Made by a program: the position numbers and the translations under genes
Part shown: one piece after another, positions 19,048-27,121 of the stretch
Layout: every line of letters starts with the position of its first letter
Numbering within the stretch: position 1 is the first letter of the stretch
The notes under the pieces: generated by a model
What the model was told of the DNA's origin: nothing
Databases searched by the model: none
The model's input: only the letters and a program-made list of their open reading frames with translations
Assembly (NCBI GenBank): GCA_903851365.1
Contig: CAINOB010000003.1
Coordinates: forward strand, 1 to 62,106
Direction: 5' to 3'
Origin: an uncultured Bacteroidota bacterium
GTDB lineage: Bacteria > Bacteroidota > Bacteroidia > Bacteroidales > UBA12481
Length of the DNA stretch: 62,106 nt

Positions 19048-20046
19048 CTAAAGGTCAACCTGCTCAATAACCCTGAATGTTCCCATCTTTTCAAGATGCC
19101 AGGCAACGTATTCCTGCTCTGTCTGGCCTGGAGTCGGCACCAGAAGTGCTGATTTTCCAAAATAATTCAGATCGGAAAGAGTGGAATTGCCTGGCCGGCA
19201 AATAATCTCTTTTGCTTCCAGAATATACCACGCCAGGTATTCATCACGGGCATGGTTGACCACCAAAATATCATCCTCCTGGACTATCATGATTTCACCA
19301 GTTGTTGCAGGCGGAATTCCCCTGAAAATCACTGCCGTGACACCTGACTTTTTAAACCGGGTCTTTAAACGTTCCTCAAATATTGTCCGCTGTGGTTCCG
19401 GGCCCGATACTAAAGCTAAAACCTCAAATGATTTTGCATAAACCGGCCGCTCAGCGGTTACATTTTCAAATCTTGAAACCGGTCCGATATACTTTGCTCT
19501 TTCGGGTAACAACTTTGGATGTGTAAGCAATCCTGACAGATTTGGAACCCCCTCATAATCTGCGATCCATATCTCCGAAAACCTGCTTAAAACCTTGCGA
19601 TGCAACCAATAAACCAGTCCCTCCCCAAAGCTCCAGCCTTTCGGAGCCTTTAACCAAAGTTGATTCGTAATAAATATGCTATGAACCTGAGGGTGGTGCA
19701 ATCCATACCGGTGATCACAGATGATCCGTGTAACATTATACTTTGATACGACTTCACTCACTTGCCTGTGATTCCTTCGGATGGCTCTCAGAATGCCAGG
19801 ACCCTGAGCAATTAACTTTCTGAAAAACCGTCCGTTTTCGGGATAGCGTACCGCATAAAATGGCAGCCTGATCCATAAAAGATCTGGAAACCTGAATCGT
19901 AAAAAATCAAGGGAGGTGCCATCTGCTGCTAAAATCACCCGGTGTCCGTCCTCCACTGCTTTACTGATAAACGGAACCAGCCTTACGGTGTGACCGAGGC
20001 CCCATTCCATCGGGCTCACAAGAATCGTTTCAGGGAAGGGCGTCAT
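19048..20046 (-). CDS. Glycosyltransferase, GT28-C/MurG-like fold
   Basis: The 332-residue protein looks like a GT-B glycosyltransferase. The N-terminal part opens with ILVSPMEWGLGHTVRLVPF, in which GxGH matches the acceptor-binding loop of MurG-type enzymes. The C-terminal part has ICRPGNSTLSDLNYFGKSAL and LVPTPGQTEQEYVAWHLE, the nucleotide-sugar binding signature of the GT28 C-terminal domain. No membrane segment is evident. Donor and acceptor are unknown; the neighbouring sugar genes suggest an envelope glycan, which is inference. It is 8 bp downstream of the radical SAM gene on the same strand. Confidence 0.75.
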   Translation of the reverse strand: MTPFPETILVSPMEWGLGHTVRLVPFISKAVEDGHRVILAADGTSLDFLRFRFPDLLWIRLPFYAVRYPENGRFFRKLIAQGPGILRAIRRNHRQVSEVVSKYNVTRIICDHRYGLHHPQVHSIFITNQLWLKAPKGWSFGEGLVYWLHRKVLSRFSEIWIADYEGVPNLSGLLTHPKLLPERAKYIGPVSRFENVTAERPVYAKSFEVLALVSGPEPQRTIFEERLKTRFKKSGVTAVIFRGIPPATTGEIMIVQEDDILVVNHARDEYLAWYILEAKEIICRPGNSTLSDLNYFGKSALLVPTPGQTEQEYVAWHLEKMGTFRVIEQVDL

Positions 20047-20054
20047 TTGTTCAA

Positions 20055-20831
20055 TTAATAGGATACCTGTACCGGTATACCCAGCCGCTTTACTTTACCG
20101 GCAATATTATCAAGAATTTCCGGCTCAATTTTTTGAATCGTATCAATAGGAGTATCACGGGCGATCGTATAAATCATAACCATTTCCGGCCGCACTTTCT
20201 TGACCACCTCCAACCAGGCTGAAATCTCCTCATCCGTCGAATTATTAAACTTCCCACCTTCGAACTCCCCCTGGACAAAGAGGGTCTGGAGAATAAACCG
20301 GCCATCGTAACGCATCATGCCATCAATCACCCGATCAACACTATAACCTGCCGGAGGTTGATTGATCAATGAAACCGTTCGTTCAAAGGCAGAATCAAGT
20401 TTCAAAATGTTCATATCAATTTGTCCAAGGGCAGCAAAAATCTCCGGATTATCCAGCCGGGAGGCATTCGACAAAACCGCAATTTTTACTCCGGGAACAA
20501 TGCGGTCGCGAATCGCAATGGTATCCGCGATAATTCCGACAAATTCAGGATGAATGGTTGGTTCCCCGTTACCGGCAAAAGTAATTTTATCCAGAGGGGC
20601 AGCCTCATCACGGATCTCTATCAGTTTCTTTTCAAGATGAGTACGGATATCCTCCCGCGACGGTAGCCGCGTCCCCTGGCCTGAATCTCCGCTCCAGCCA
20701 CATTCACAGTAAATGCAATTGAAATTGCAGAATTTTCCACTCACCGGGAGGAGATTGATCCCCAGCGAAGCACCGAGGCGCCTGCTTTTTACCGGTCCAA
20801 AAATAATGTCATCGAACAGAAATGTGGCCAT
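20055..20831 (-). CDS. Radical SAM protein of unknown substrate
   Basis: The 258-residue protein has the radical SAM cluster motif CX3CX2C at C35, C39 and C42 (KFCNFNCIYCECGW) and the SAM-binding GNGEPT at 87-92. The sequence is a single catalytic domain without extra iron-sulfur or B12 domains. The family is widespread in Bacteroidota, but I do not know a proven reaction. A possible -7 box on the minus strand (TATCTTTG, 20857-20864) lies 25 bp before the ATG, so it may start its own transcript together with the glycosyltransferase gene. Confidence 0.85.
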   Translation of the reverse strand: MATFLFDDIIFGPVKSRRLGASLGINLLPVSGKFCNFNCIYCECGWSGDSGQGTRLPSREDIRTHLEKKLIEIRDEAAPLDKITFAGNGEPTIHPEFVGIIADTIAIRDRIVPGVKIAVLSNASRLDNPEIFAALGQIDMNILKLDSAFERTVSLINQPPAGYSVDRVIDGMMRYDGRFILQTLFVQGEFEGGKFNNSTDEEISAWLEVVKKVRPEMVMIYTIARDTPIDTIQKIEPEILDNIAGKVKRLGIPVQVSY

Positions 20832-20961
20832 AATATGCGGTATCCAATGGGTTGGTCAAAGATAATCGATTTGCCGCGATATGGTGATTTTTGTCATTTT
20901 GAGCAGGTCAATCCGGAATTACCTTTTCAATGGAATTGGCGATAACATAAATCGACTTAAA

Positions 20962-21369
20962 ATGGATAAGATCAGATGGACAAACGAGTTTTCTTCAGGG
21001 TTAAACTACCTGGATAATCACAGGAGAAACTATCTGGAGATCGTGAACGAACTGATTGATATCTCCAACTCGAAAAACTGCGCAACGCGACTGCCTCTGG
21101 TGTTTCACCGGCTTGCTTTCTATATCGAAGATTATTTTGCTAAGAAGGAAATGGCAATCCGCGAAGCCCCCGGCATCGCATTTTCTGAATATAAAAAAGA
21201 GCATCAGCGTTTCACCACCGAGATATCAAGATTTCAGGAGAGATACAGCCATGGTGAGACCAATATCTGTGGAGAGATCATCGAATTCATGATGGAATGG
21301 CTGAAAAACTATATCACCAGATTTGGTTCTGAAGCTCCTGATTATATGCGAACAAAAGGGTATGAGTAG
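20962..21369 (+). CDS. Hemerythrin-fold protein lacking most iron ligands
   Basis: From the ATG at 20962 the product has 135 residues and aligns along its full length with bacteriohemerythrin (IRWTNEFSSGLNYLDNH, WLKNYI near the end). Of the seven di-iron ligands only two histidines remain: H in LDNHRR and the second H of EYKKEH. The helix-B HFxxE ligands read YFAKK, the first H of the HxxxH pair is Y, and the NHI histidine is also Y (NYI), followed by G where Asp is expected. Oxygen binding is therefore unlikely. The open frame extends further upstream, but that part has no family similarity. Confidence 0.75.
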   Translation: MDKIRWTNEFSSGLNYLDNHRRNYLEIVNELIDISNSKNCATRLPLVFHRLAFYIEDYFAKKEMAIREAPGIAFSEYKKEHQRFTTEISRFQERYSHGETNICGEIIEFMMEWLKNYITRFGSEAPDYMRTKGYE

Positions 21370-21372
21370 TCT

Positions 21373-22545
21373 TTAGATCAGTCTTACTGGCTGGCTTCTG
21401 GGTCCTAACCGGTTCTGGAGCCAATCAAAAACCGGAATATTTACCAATCCTGGAAGCTTGCCTTTTTCAATAGTTCCAAGATTTTTCTCCATTCCCAATG
21501 CACAGGCTCCGTTAAGTGTAGCCCATCGCAGAACCGTTTCAAATGTGACTCCCGGCACCGCTTGCAGTATGACCTTCATTTCGTCCAGGACTGACAGGCT
21601 ATGATTTGAAGCAAGACTGTCAGTACCCAGGCATACAGTCAGACCGCTTGCCGCAAACGCTTCAATATCCGGTAAAAGATTTTCAATATACTGATTGGAA
21701 CGTGGACAAAGAACCCAATAAACAGTTCGCTTTATATCTCTTGCAGAAGGCACTTTTTCCATAATTGTATTATGTACAAGAATCAACTCGTCAACCGGGA
21801 GATATTTATCAAGCAGCTGAAAAATATCCGGAGCTTCTGACGGCAGGTTGCCAATATCGAAACCGGCTCGACGAAAACCTTCAGCCAAGGGGCCGGTACC
21901 AAGCTCTAAAAGCTCCCACTCTTCAGGACTTTCATCGTGATGAATGCTGATCCGTCCAGATGGATTAGCCTCGCGGGACAAAAGATCCCACATCGCCTTT
22001 CCAACCGAGTATGGGGCATGCGGTGACAAAGAATTTGGCTGGCCTGCCTCGCTGAAAACTCTGGCCAGATGAACACCATTCTGAAACCGTGCCGATGCAA
22101 TAACAGCATCCAATCCGAAAATTTCAATGAATGTATGGTACCTGATCCGGCTTTTCAATTTAACAGGCAAGGTTAATTCCAGATTGCTTATATCTCCTAC
22201 GCCTGACACACCCTGCATGTACATTACGCGGTCAGCCTCTGCAGCTGCCTGAACAATCTTTTCCTGATCGATATGACGAATTTTCTGAAGGGAGGATACA
22301 AATCCTGAAAGGCCTGTATGTTCCGGTATCAGACCTTTTAAATGCGATACCTCGAGATGGCAATGTGCATTCACCATTCCCGGAATGATAATGCCGGGAT
22401 AAAATTCAAGACCGGCCTCCTCAACTGGTTTGCCTCCGGTTTCGCGGATGTTTAGGATGGTTCCGTCGTCGTCGGTTTCGACAATACCAAAACTTATGGG
22501 GTTCCTGTTGACAGGGTAGATTCTGTGGGCTGAGAATTTTCGCAT
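21373..22545 (-). CDS. Amidohydrolase-superfamily metal-dependent hydrolase
   Basis: The 390-residue enzyme shows the chlorohydrolase/deaminase layout of the amidohydrolase superfamily: metal ligands H61 and H63 in NAHCHLE, LSPHAPYSVG, IHHDES, LVHNT and the aspartate in LGTDSLASNHSLS. Such enzymes deaminate purine-like compounds, for example guanine, adenosylhomocysteine or aminofutalosine (MqnX). The substrate cannot be read from the sequence; an aminofutalosine deaminase role in menaquinone synthesis is one option. It lies 8 bp downstream of the DUF4296 gene in the same direction. Confidence 0.85.
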   Translation of the reverse strand: MRKFSAHRIYPVNRNPISFGIVETDDDGTILNIRETGGKPVEEAGLEFYPGIIIPGMVNAHCHLEVSHLKGLIPEHTGLSGFVSSLQKIRHIDQEKIVQAAAEADRVMYMQGVSGVGDISNLELTLPVKLKSRIRYHTFIEIFGLDAVIASARFQNGVHLARVFSEAGQPNSLSPHAPYSVGKAMWDLLSREANPSGRISIHHDESPEEWELLELGTGPLAEGFRRAGFDIGNLPSEAPDIFQLLDKYLPVDELILVHNTIMEKVPSARDIKRTVYWVLCPRSNQYIENLLPDIEAFAASGLTVCLGTDSLASNHSLSVLDEMKVILQAVPGVTFETVLRWATLNGACALGMEKNLGTIEKGKLPGLVNIPVFDWLQNRLGPRSQPVRLI

Positions 22546-22553
22546 CGATGGTC

Positions 22554-22919
22554 TTACTCTGGTGGCAAATCCTTTTTCAATGCTGCCTTGCGTGCATCGA
22601 GTTCCTTGATAACCTCCTCATATATTCGTGCGTAGACATCCGGATGTTTCATATACCAGACCACCGATGAATCCATACTGGCCTTCGTAATCCCATGTCT
22701 TTCTAAAATCGACGGGTAATAAAAGAGGCCCTTATCCTGCTTATCGGTAGCGCTTTCATTTGCTGCTACCAGGATGGCATCAATAATATGCGTTTCCACA
22801 AGAAGTGATACCATTTCCTTTTCGGAAATGATCCCTGCTTTGGATTTCGACCGGCTCTCCCCACAGGAACAAAACACCATCAAGACCAGTAAAATTGAAT
22901 ATATCAGGGGTTTCTTCAT
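22554..22919 (-). CDS. DUF4296 lipoprotein
   Basis: This 121-residue protein has an N-terminal signal with a lipobox-like FCSC (C19), then a helical domain with the DUF4296 pattern (LLVETHIIDAILVAAN, YYPSILERHGITKASMDSSV). The function is unknown. DUF4296 is, to my knowledge, confined to Bacteroidota. Its ATG overlaps the stop of the MlaF-type gene by 4 bp (22916-22919), so the protein is made together with the lipid transporter subunits, although a shared role is only inference. Confidence 0.85.
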   Translation of the reverse strand: MKKPLIYSILLVLMVFCSCGESRSKSKAGIISEKEMVSLLVETHIIDAILVAANESATDKQDKGLFYYPSILERHGITKASMDSSVVWYMKHPDVYARIYEEVIKELDARKAALKKDLPPE

Positions 22920-23659
22920 TTGATTTTTTTCATGAGTTCCGATGCAAAAACGAAATCATTCAGCACTTTGTTATCACTCCTGAGAATTTCTTCACGAGGG
23001 CCTTCCCAGCACTTTCGCCCTTCCGAAAGAAAAAGAATATTATCACCAATTTCCATAACGGAATTCATGTCATGCGTATTGATCACAGTAGTCATTTTGA
23101 ATTCCAAAGTGATTTCATGTATCAGCTTATCTATCACGATGGCGGTTTGCGGATCGAGACCTGAATTAGGCTCATCACAAAACAGGTACTTCGGATTCAG
23201 TGCTATGGCCCGTGCGATAGCTACCCTCTTTTTCATCCCCCCGCTAAGTTCAGCCGGAAGAAGCTTGTTTGAACCGGGAAGCTGAACACGTCCCAGGCAG
23301 AAATTCACCCGGTCGAGCTTTCTCTCACGATCCCAATCCGTAAAGAAGTCCATGGGAAGCCTGATATTTTGTTCAACTGTCATCGAATCAAACAGTGCAC
23401 CTCCCTGAAACACAACCCCCATTTGCTGCCTGAAAGTTCTTTGCTGATCCGGATGAAGTGCTGTAAAACTATCCTCTCCATACCAGATATCGCCACTATC
23501 AGGTTCAATCATCCCGATCAGGCATTTCAGTAACACCGTTTTACCCGAACCGCTCTGCCCAATGACCAGGTTGGTACGGGCTTCAGCAAATTCTGCTGAT
23601 ATGCCGATGAGGACATCATTCTTATCAAAGGATTTAGATATGTTATCGACTCTGATCAT
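22916..23659 (-). CDS. ABC transporter ATPase, MlaF-like
   Basis: The 247-residue ATPase has Walker A GQSGSGKT (34-41), the Q-loop FQGGALFDSMTV, signature LSGGMKKR and Walker B YLFCDEPNSGLDP. The FQGGALFDSMTV stretch is typical of MlaF, the ATPase of phospholipid transporters working with MlaE permeases and MCE proteins. Its ATG overlaps the stop of the mlaE-like gene by 4 bp. In such systems the transporter moves lipids between the inner and outer membranes. Confidence 0.92.
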   Translation of the reverse strand: MIRVDNISKSFDKNDVLIGISAEFAEARTNLVIGQSGSGKTVLLKCLIGMIEPDSGDIWYGEDSFTALHPDQQRTFRQQMGVVFQGGALFDSMTVEQNIRLPMDFFTDWDRERKLDRVNFCLGRVQLPGSNKLLPAELSGGMKKRVAIARAIALNPKYLFCDEPNSGLDPQTAIVIDKLIHEITLEFKMTTVINTHDMNSVMEIGDNILFLSEGRKCWEGPREEILRSDNKVLNDFVFASELMKKIK

Positions 23660-24396
23660 CCCAGCATGATTTGTGTAATCAGGTAGTTAGATACCAATAT
23701 CATGATCATGCTATAAGATACAGCAAGCGTACTCGAGCGTCCCACATCAAGGGCTCCACCCTTGGAATAATATCCGTAATATGCTGAAATTGAGGTAATC
23801 AGAAAGGCAAATATTGCTGATTTAATCACCGTATACAAAACCAGGTAGGAATCAAAGCCATGACGGATTCCTTGAATATAATCGGCTCCCGTCATAAGGT
23901 GCCCCATCAGGGAAACAGCCCAGCCGCCAACAAGACCGATAAAAATGCTCAGTAAGACCAACACGGGAGTAACGATTACCATTCCAATCATTTTTGGAAG
24001 AACCAGATAAGCAGCCGAATTTATCCCCATGGTTTCCAGGGCATCAATTTGTTCAGTTACGCGCATAGTCCCAATTTCGGAAGAAATATTTGAACCGATC
24101 TTTCCTGCCAGGATCAGGCAAAGCACTGTAGAAGAAAATTCCAGAATCAGAACCTCACGGGTGATATAGGCCATATAATAAATTGGTATCAGGGGGTTTC
24201 CGAGATTGAATGTCATATGAATGATGACTACCATCCCGATAAAAAAAGATATAATGGCAACGATACCGATGGATGACACCCCAAGCTTATCAATCTCCCG
24301 AAATACCTGCCGGAAATAAATGGAGTGTTTTTCGGGTTTCGAAAAGATTTTCGTTACAAAAATTAAATATTTCCCGAGATTGCTTAGGACCCCCAT
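23656..24396 (-). CDS. ABC transporter permease, MlaE-like
   Basis: The product is a multi-spanning MlaE-family permease with the conserved segments EFSSTVLCLILAGKIGSNIS and GTMRVTEQIDALETMGI. From the ATG at 24396 (MGVLSNLGKYLIF) it has 246 residues, the normal size; an earlier in-frame ATG at 24456 would add 20 residues not typical of the family. It forms the membrane part of a phospholipid transporter with the following ATPase. An MCE-domain substrate-binding gene, the usual third partner, is not in this cluster. Confidence 0.9.
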   Translation of the reverse strand: MGVLSNLGKYLIFVTKIFSKPEKHSIYFRQVFREIDKLGVSSIGIVAIISFFIGMVVIIHMTFNLGNPLIPIYYMAYITREVLILEFSSTVLCLILAGKIGSNISSEIGTMRVTEQIDALETMGINSAAYLVLPKMIGMVIVTPVLVLLSIFIGLVGGWAVSLMGHLMTGADYIQGIRHGFDSYLVLYTVIKSAIFAFLITSISAYYGYYSKGGALDVGRSSTLAVSYSMIMILVSNYLITQIMLG

Positions 24397-24490
24397 GCCA
24401 GACCTGAATTTTAACCCAAGATAGTAATAAATTATGTAATATTGCCGCGTCAGCAAAACCCATATTTGCGATAATCATCAGTATATCAAC

Positions 24491-25117
24491 ATGAAGACCA
24501 CTCCTTTGCCGATAGATTTTTGGAAAACCCACCTGTTGGAAGGTTCGGAAGAACTGGTAAACAACTGGCTTCTACAATCCCCTGTACCCATTTTACTGGC
24601 AAAAGCCCGCACAAGCAAACATGGAGACTTCAGGGTGCCCCGGCATGGACGTCCGGCCTATATCACCCTCAATAATGATTTGCATCCCGTTGAGTTTCTT
24701 ATTACTCTGGCACATGAAATTGCACATTACCGCAACTGGAAAAAACATGGCCGGAGGGCAAAGCCTCATGGCCCGGAATGGCGCCAGGAATTCAGAATGA
24801 TGCTGGATGAAGTCATGAAAACAGGGCTTTTGGAAAGCGATGTTTCAGCGGCAGTATTTCAGCACTATTTTAAGAGAAAACTGATCGGATCAGGATCATC
24901 GGAGCAGTTGAACCTGGCTTTGGGAAAAACCAGTGATGACAGCGGAATTCTACATGTAGCTGATCTTGCCGAAGGTGCCAGGTTCACTTTACGAAGTGGC
25001 AAATCTTTTATTAAAGGGCGAAAACTCAGGAAGCGCTACCAGTGCCGCGAAGTGGTTTCATCGAGGATTTATTCGGTTCATCCATTGGCTGAAGTAAAAG
25101 AAACATTAGTATCTTAG
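24491..25117 (+). CDS. SprT-like zinc metalloprotease-fold protein
   Basis: The 208-residue protein has the SprT-like zinc site HEIAH at 75-79 (LAHEIAHYRNW) with a likely third histidine at H93 (KPHGPEW). Eukaryotic relatives (Spartan) cut DNA-protein crosslinks; bacterial SprT is uncharacterised. The usual C-terminal zinc ribbon with paired cysteines is not seen; instead there is a basic tail (SFIKGRKLRKRYQC) ending the domain. The gene is divergent from the mlaE-like gene and lies 4 bp before manC, so it is probably co-transcribed with it. Confidence 0.82.
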   Translation: MKTTPLPIDFWKTHLLEGSEELVNNWLLQSPVPILLAKARTSKHGDFRVPRHGRPAYITLNNDLHPVEFLITLAHEIAHYRNWKKHGRRAKPHGPEWRQEFRMMLDEVMKTGLLESDVSAAVFQHYFKRKLIGSGSSEQLNLALGKTSDDSGILHVADLAEGARFTLRSGKSFIKGRKLRKRYQCREVVSSRIYSVHPLAEVKETLVS

Positions 25118-25121
25118 GAAC

Positions 25122-26213
25122 ATGGACAACAATATTTTTTGCGTCATCATGGCGGGTGGAATCGGCAGTCGGTTCTGGCCATACAGCCGCACTGGCAGGC
25201 CTAAACAGTTCCTTGATATTCTTGGAACAGGTCAAACTCTTTTACAGCAAACCATCCAGCGGTACAGTAAAATCTGTCCGATTGAGAATATTCTGATCGT
25301 AAGCAATGAGGAATATGGTTCCCTGATCCTCGATCAGGTGCCGCAAATAAAATCGAACCAGGTACTTCTCGAGCCTATGCGACGCAATACTGCTCCATGC
25401 ATCGCTTATGCAAACCAACGGATTGCCATGATCAATCCAAACGCTACAATCATTGTCGCACCCTCCGATCACCTGATTGCCGATGAGCAGGAATTTACGC
25501 GCGTGGTTCTGGAAGGAATCAGCTTTGCAAAAAGCCGCGATGCGCTTCTGACACTTGGGATCATGCCCAACCGGCCGGAAACCGGATATGGTTATATCCA
25601 GGTAAACGGGCGCGAAGGCACCGATGGCAACAAGGCTCTTCGGAAGGTGAAAACCTTCACTGAGAAACCGAATCTTGAACTGGCAAAAATTTTCGTTGAA
25701 AGCGGCGACTTCTTCTGGAATTCCGGGATGTTTATCTGGTCCATCGCATCGATAACTAAAGCCTTCGAAAAATATCTTCCGGAAATCCAGGGACAATTCA
25801 ATGATGGATTAAATATTTACGGAACCTCCGAAGAAGCTCCTTTTATCCGCCAGGTATATGGTTCATGCGATAAAATATCCATCGACTATGGAATCATGGA
25901 AAAAGCGGATAATGTGTACGTTTTATGCGCTGATTTTGGTTGGTCGGATATTGGCACCTGGGGCAGCTTGTATGATCACTTACCACATGATGAAGAGGAG
26001 AATGGTGTGGGTGCCGGGCAGGCTATTACCTTCGAGTCGGCCAGGAATGTTATCCATGTACCAAAAGGCAAGCTGACCGTAGTGCAGGGCCTTGAGGATT
26101 ATATTATTGTGGATACGGAGGATGTACTCCTCATCTGCCGCAAAGAGGACGAGCAGCAAATCAGGATGATGGTCGACGAAGTAAAGCTCCGGGGAGGCGA
26201 AAAGTTTATTTAG
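25122..26213 (+). CDS. manC: Mannose-1-phosphate guanylyltransferase
   Basis: This enzyme makes GDP-mannose from mannose-1-phosphate and GTP for envelope glycans. The 363-residue protein has the nucleotidyltransferase signature MAGGIGSRFWPYSR and RPKQFLDI, the EPMRRNTAPCIA and VAPSDHLI motifs and FTEKP (with the family lysine). It lacks the phosphomannose-isomerase fusion domain found in some ManC proteins and matches the single-function length. It ends 3 bp before the convergent gldN stop. Confidence 0.94.
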   Translation: MDNNIFCVIMAGGIGSRFWPYSRTGRPKQFLDILGTGQTLLQQTIQRYSKICPIENILIVSNEEYGSLILDQVPQIKSNQVLLEPMRRNTAPCIAYANQRIAMINPNATIIVAPSDHLIADEQEFTRVVLEGISFAKSRDALLTLGIMPNRPETGYGYIQVNGREGTDGNKALRKVKTFTEKPNLELAKIFVESGDFFWNSGMFIWSIASITKAFEKYLPEIQGQFNDGLNIYGTSEEAPFIRQVYGSCDKISIDYGIMEKADNVYVLCADFGWSDIGTWGSLYDHLPHDEEENGVGAGQAITFESARNVIHVPKGKLTVVQGLEDYIIVDTEDVLLICRKEDEQQIRMMVDEVKLRGGEKFI

Positions 26214-26216
26214 GTT

Positions 26217-27110
26217 CTAGTATTCCCACAGATCGTGCTCGAACTGGAAGATCATGTTCTCAATCCTTTGAGCTTCCTGCAATGTTTCTACACCCAACGC
26301 GTAATCGGTAACACCGCGGTTGTTGTATACGTTGCTTTCCTGAACGATGAACCCATGGAAAAACCTCTTATAAAAGATCTCATCGAAGCTCCTCATTTCA
26401 GAATCATTATAAGGATTGAAAACCTCTTTCTGAGCCAGGAACGGCCGAGCCTCAGGATATTTTACCCAGAATAATTTTTTCTTCTGGATATTCTCCTTAT
26501 TCACGTCTTCAGGTTCGAAAAAGACCCTGATAGGGCATATTCCAATAATGCGGACATCCAGGACAGAACGTTTGCGATCGAAGAACCACATCTCCTTAAC
26601 CATCAGCTGGTAGACTTCATCAGTCCTGGCCTCAGTTTTAAGTGTGGTTGAATCTGTCAGGCCGGTGACTACGTCTAAAACGCCTATTTTTTTCCCTTGG
26701 GCCTCGAAATCTTTCATTATCTGATCGTAGGTGGTAGGCTCTTTGAATTCATTATTATCATCCATGGTTGAATAAGCCTGCAAACCACCTTCTTTTATTG
26801 ATTGTAACAATAAATCTATCAGGTTGGTACGGTCACCAATAGCTTTTGTTGGATAGTACAATGGCTGGTTCATTTTTTCGCGGAGGTCGATCATTCTCCA
26901 GACCACTTTTGACCACATGATATCTGCTTCTCTGACATGAGGATATTCAATCGGCTTTTTATTGAAGATATGTTCCTTCTTATATACCATATCAAGGCCC
27001 GACCAGGTGGAAGGATCGGTTGTTTTTGCGGTATCAGCAACCTGGGCTGCTACAGGCAGCGTAACTGTCATAACCAGGAGGGCAATCGATAAAATACCTG
27101 TCTTTTTCAT
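26217..27110 (-). CDS. gldN: Type IX secretion protein GldN/PorN
   Basis: GldN/PorN is a periplasmic component that forms a ring with the lipoprotein GldK under the outer membrane. The 297-residue protein has a cleavable signal (LSIALLVMTVTLPVAAQ) and the family's core with MWFFDRKRSVLDVRIIGICP and TEARTDEVYQLMVKEMWF. The end of the protein (ENMIFQFEHDLWEY) is typical. It is the last gene of the gldK-L-M-N block, 11 bp after gldM. Confidence 0.96.
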   Translation of the reverse strand: MKKTGILSIALLVMTVTLPVAAQVADTAKTTDPSTWSGLDMVYKKEHIFNKKPIEYPHVREADIMWSKVVWRMIDLREKMNQPLYYPTKAIGDRTNLIDLLLQSIKEGGLQAYSTMDDNNEFKEPTTYDQIMKDFEAQGKKIGVLDVVTGLTDSTTLKTEARTDEVYQLMVKEMWFFDRKRSVLDVRIIGICPIRVFFEPEDVNKENIQKKKLFWVKYPEARPFLAQKEVFNPYNDSEMRSFDEIFYKRFFHGFIVQESNVYNNRGVTDYALGVETLQEAQRIENMIFQFEHDLWEY

Positions 27111-27121
27111 ATTCCCGTTTT

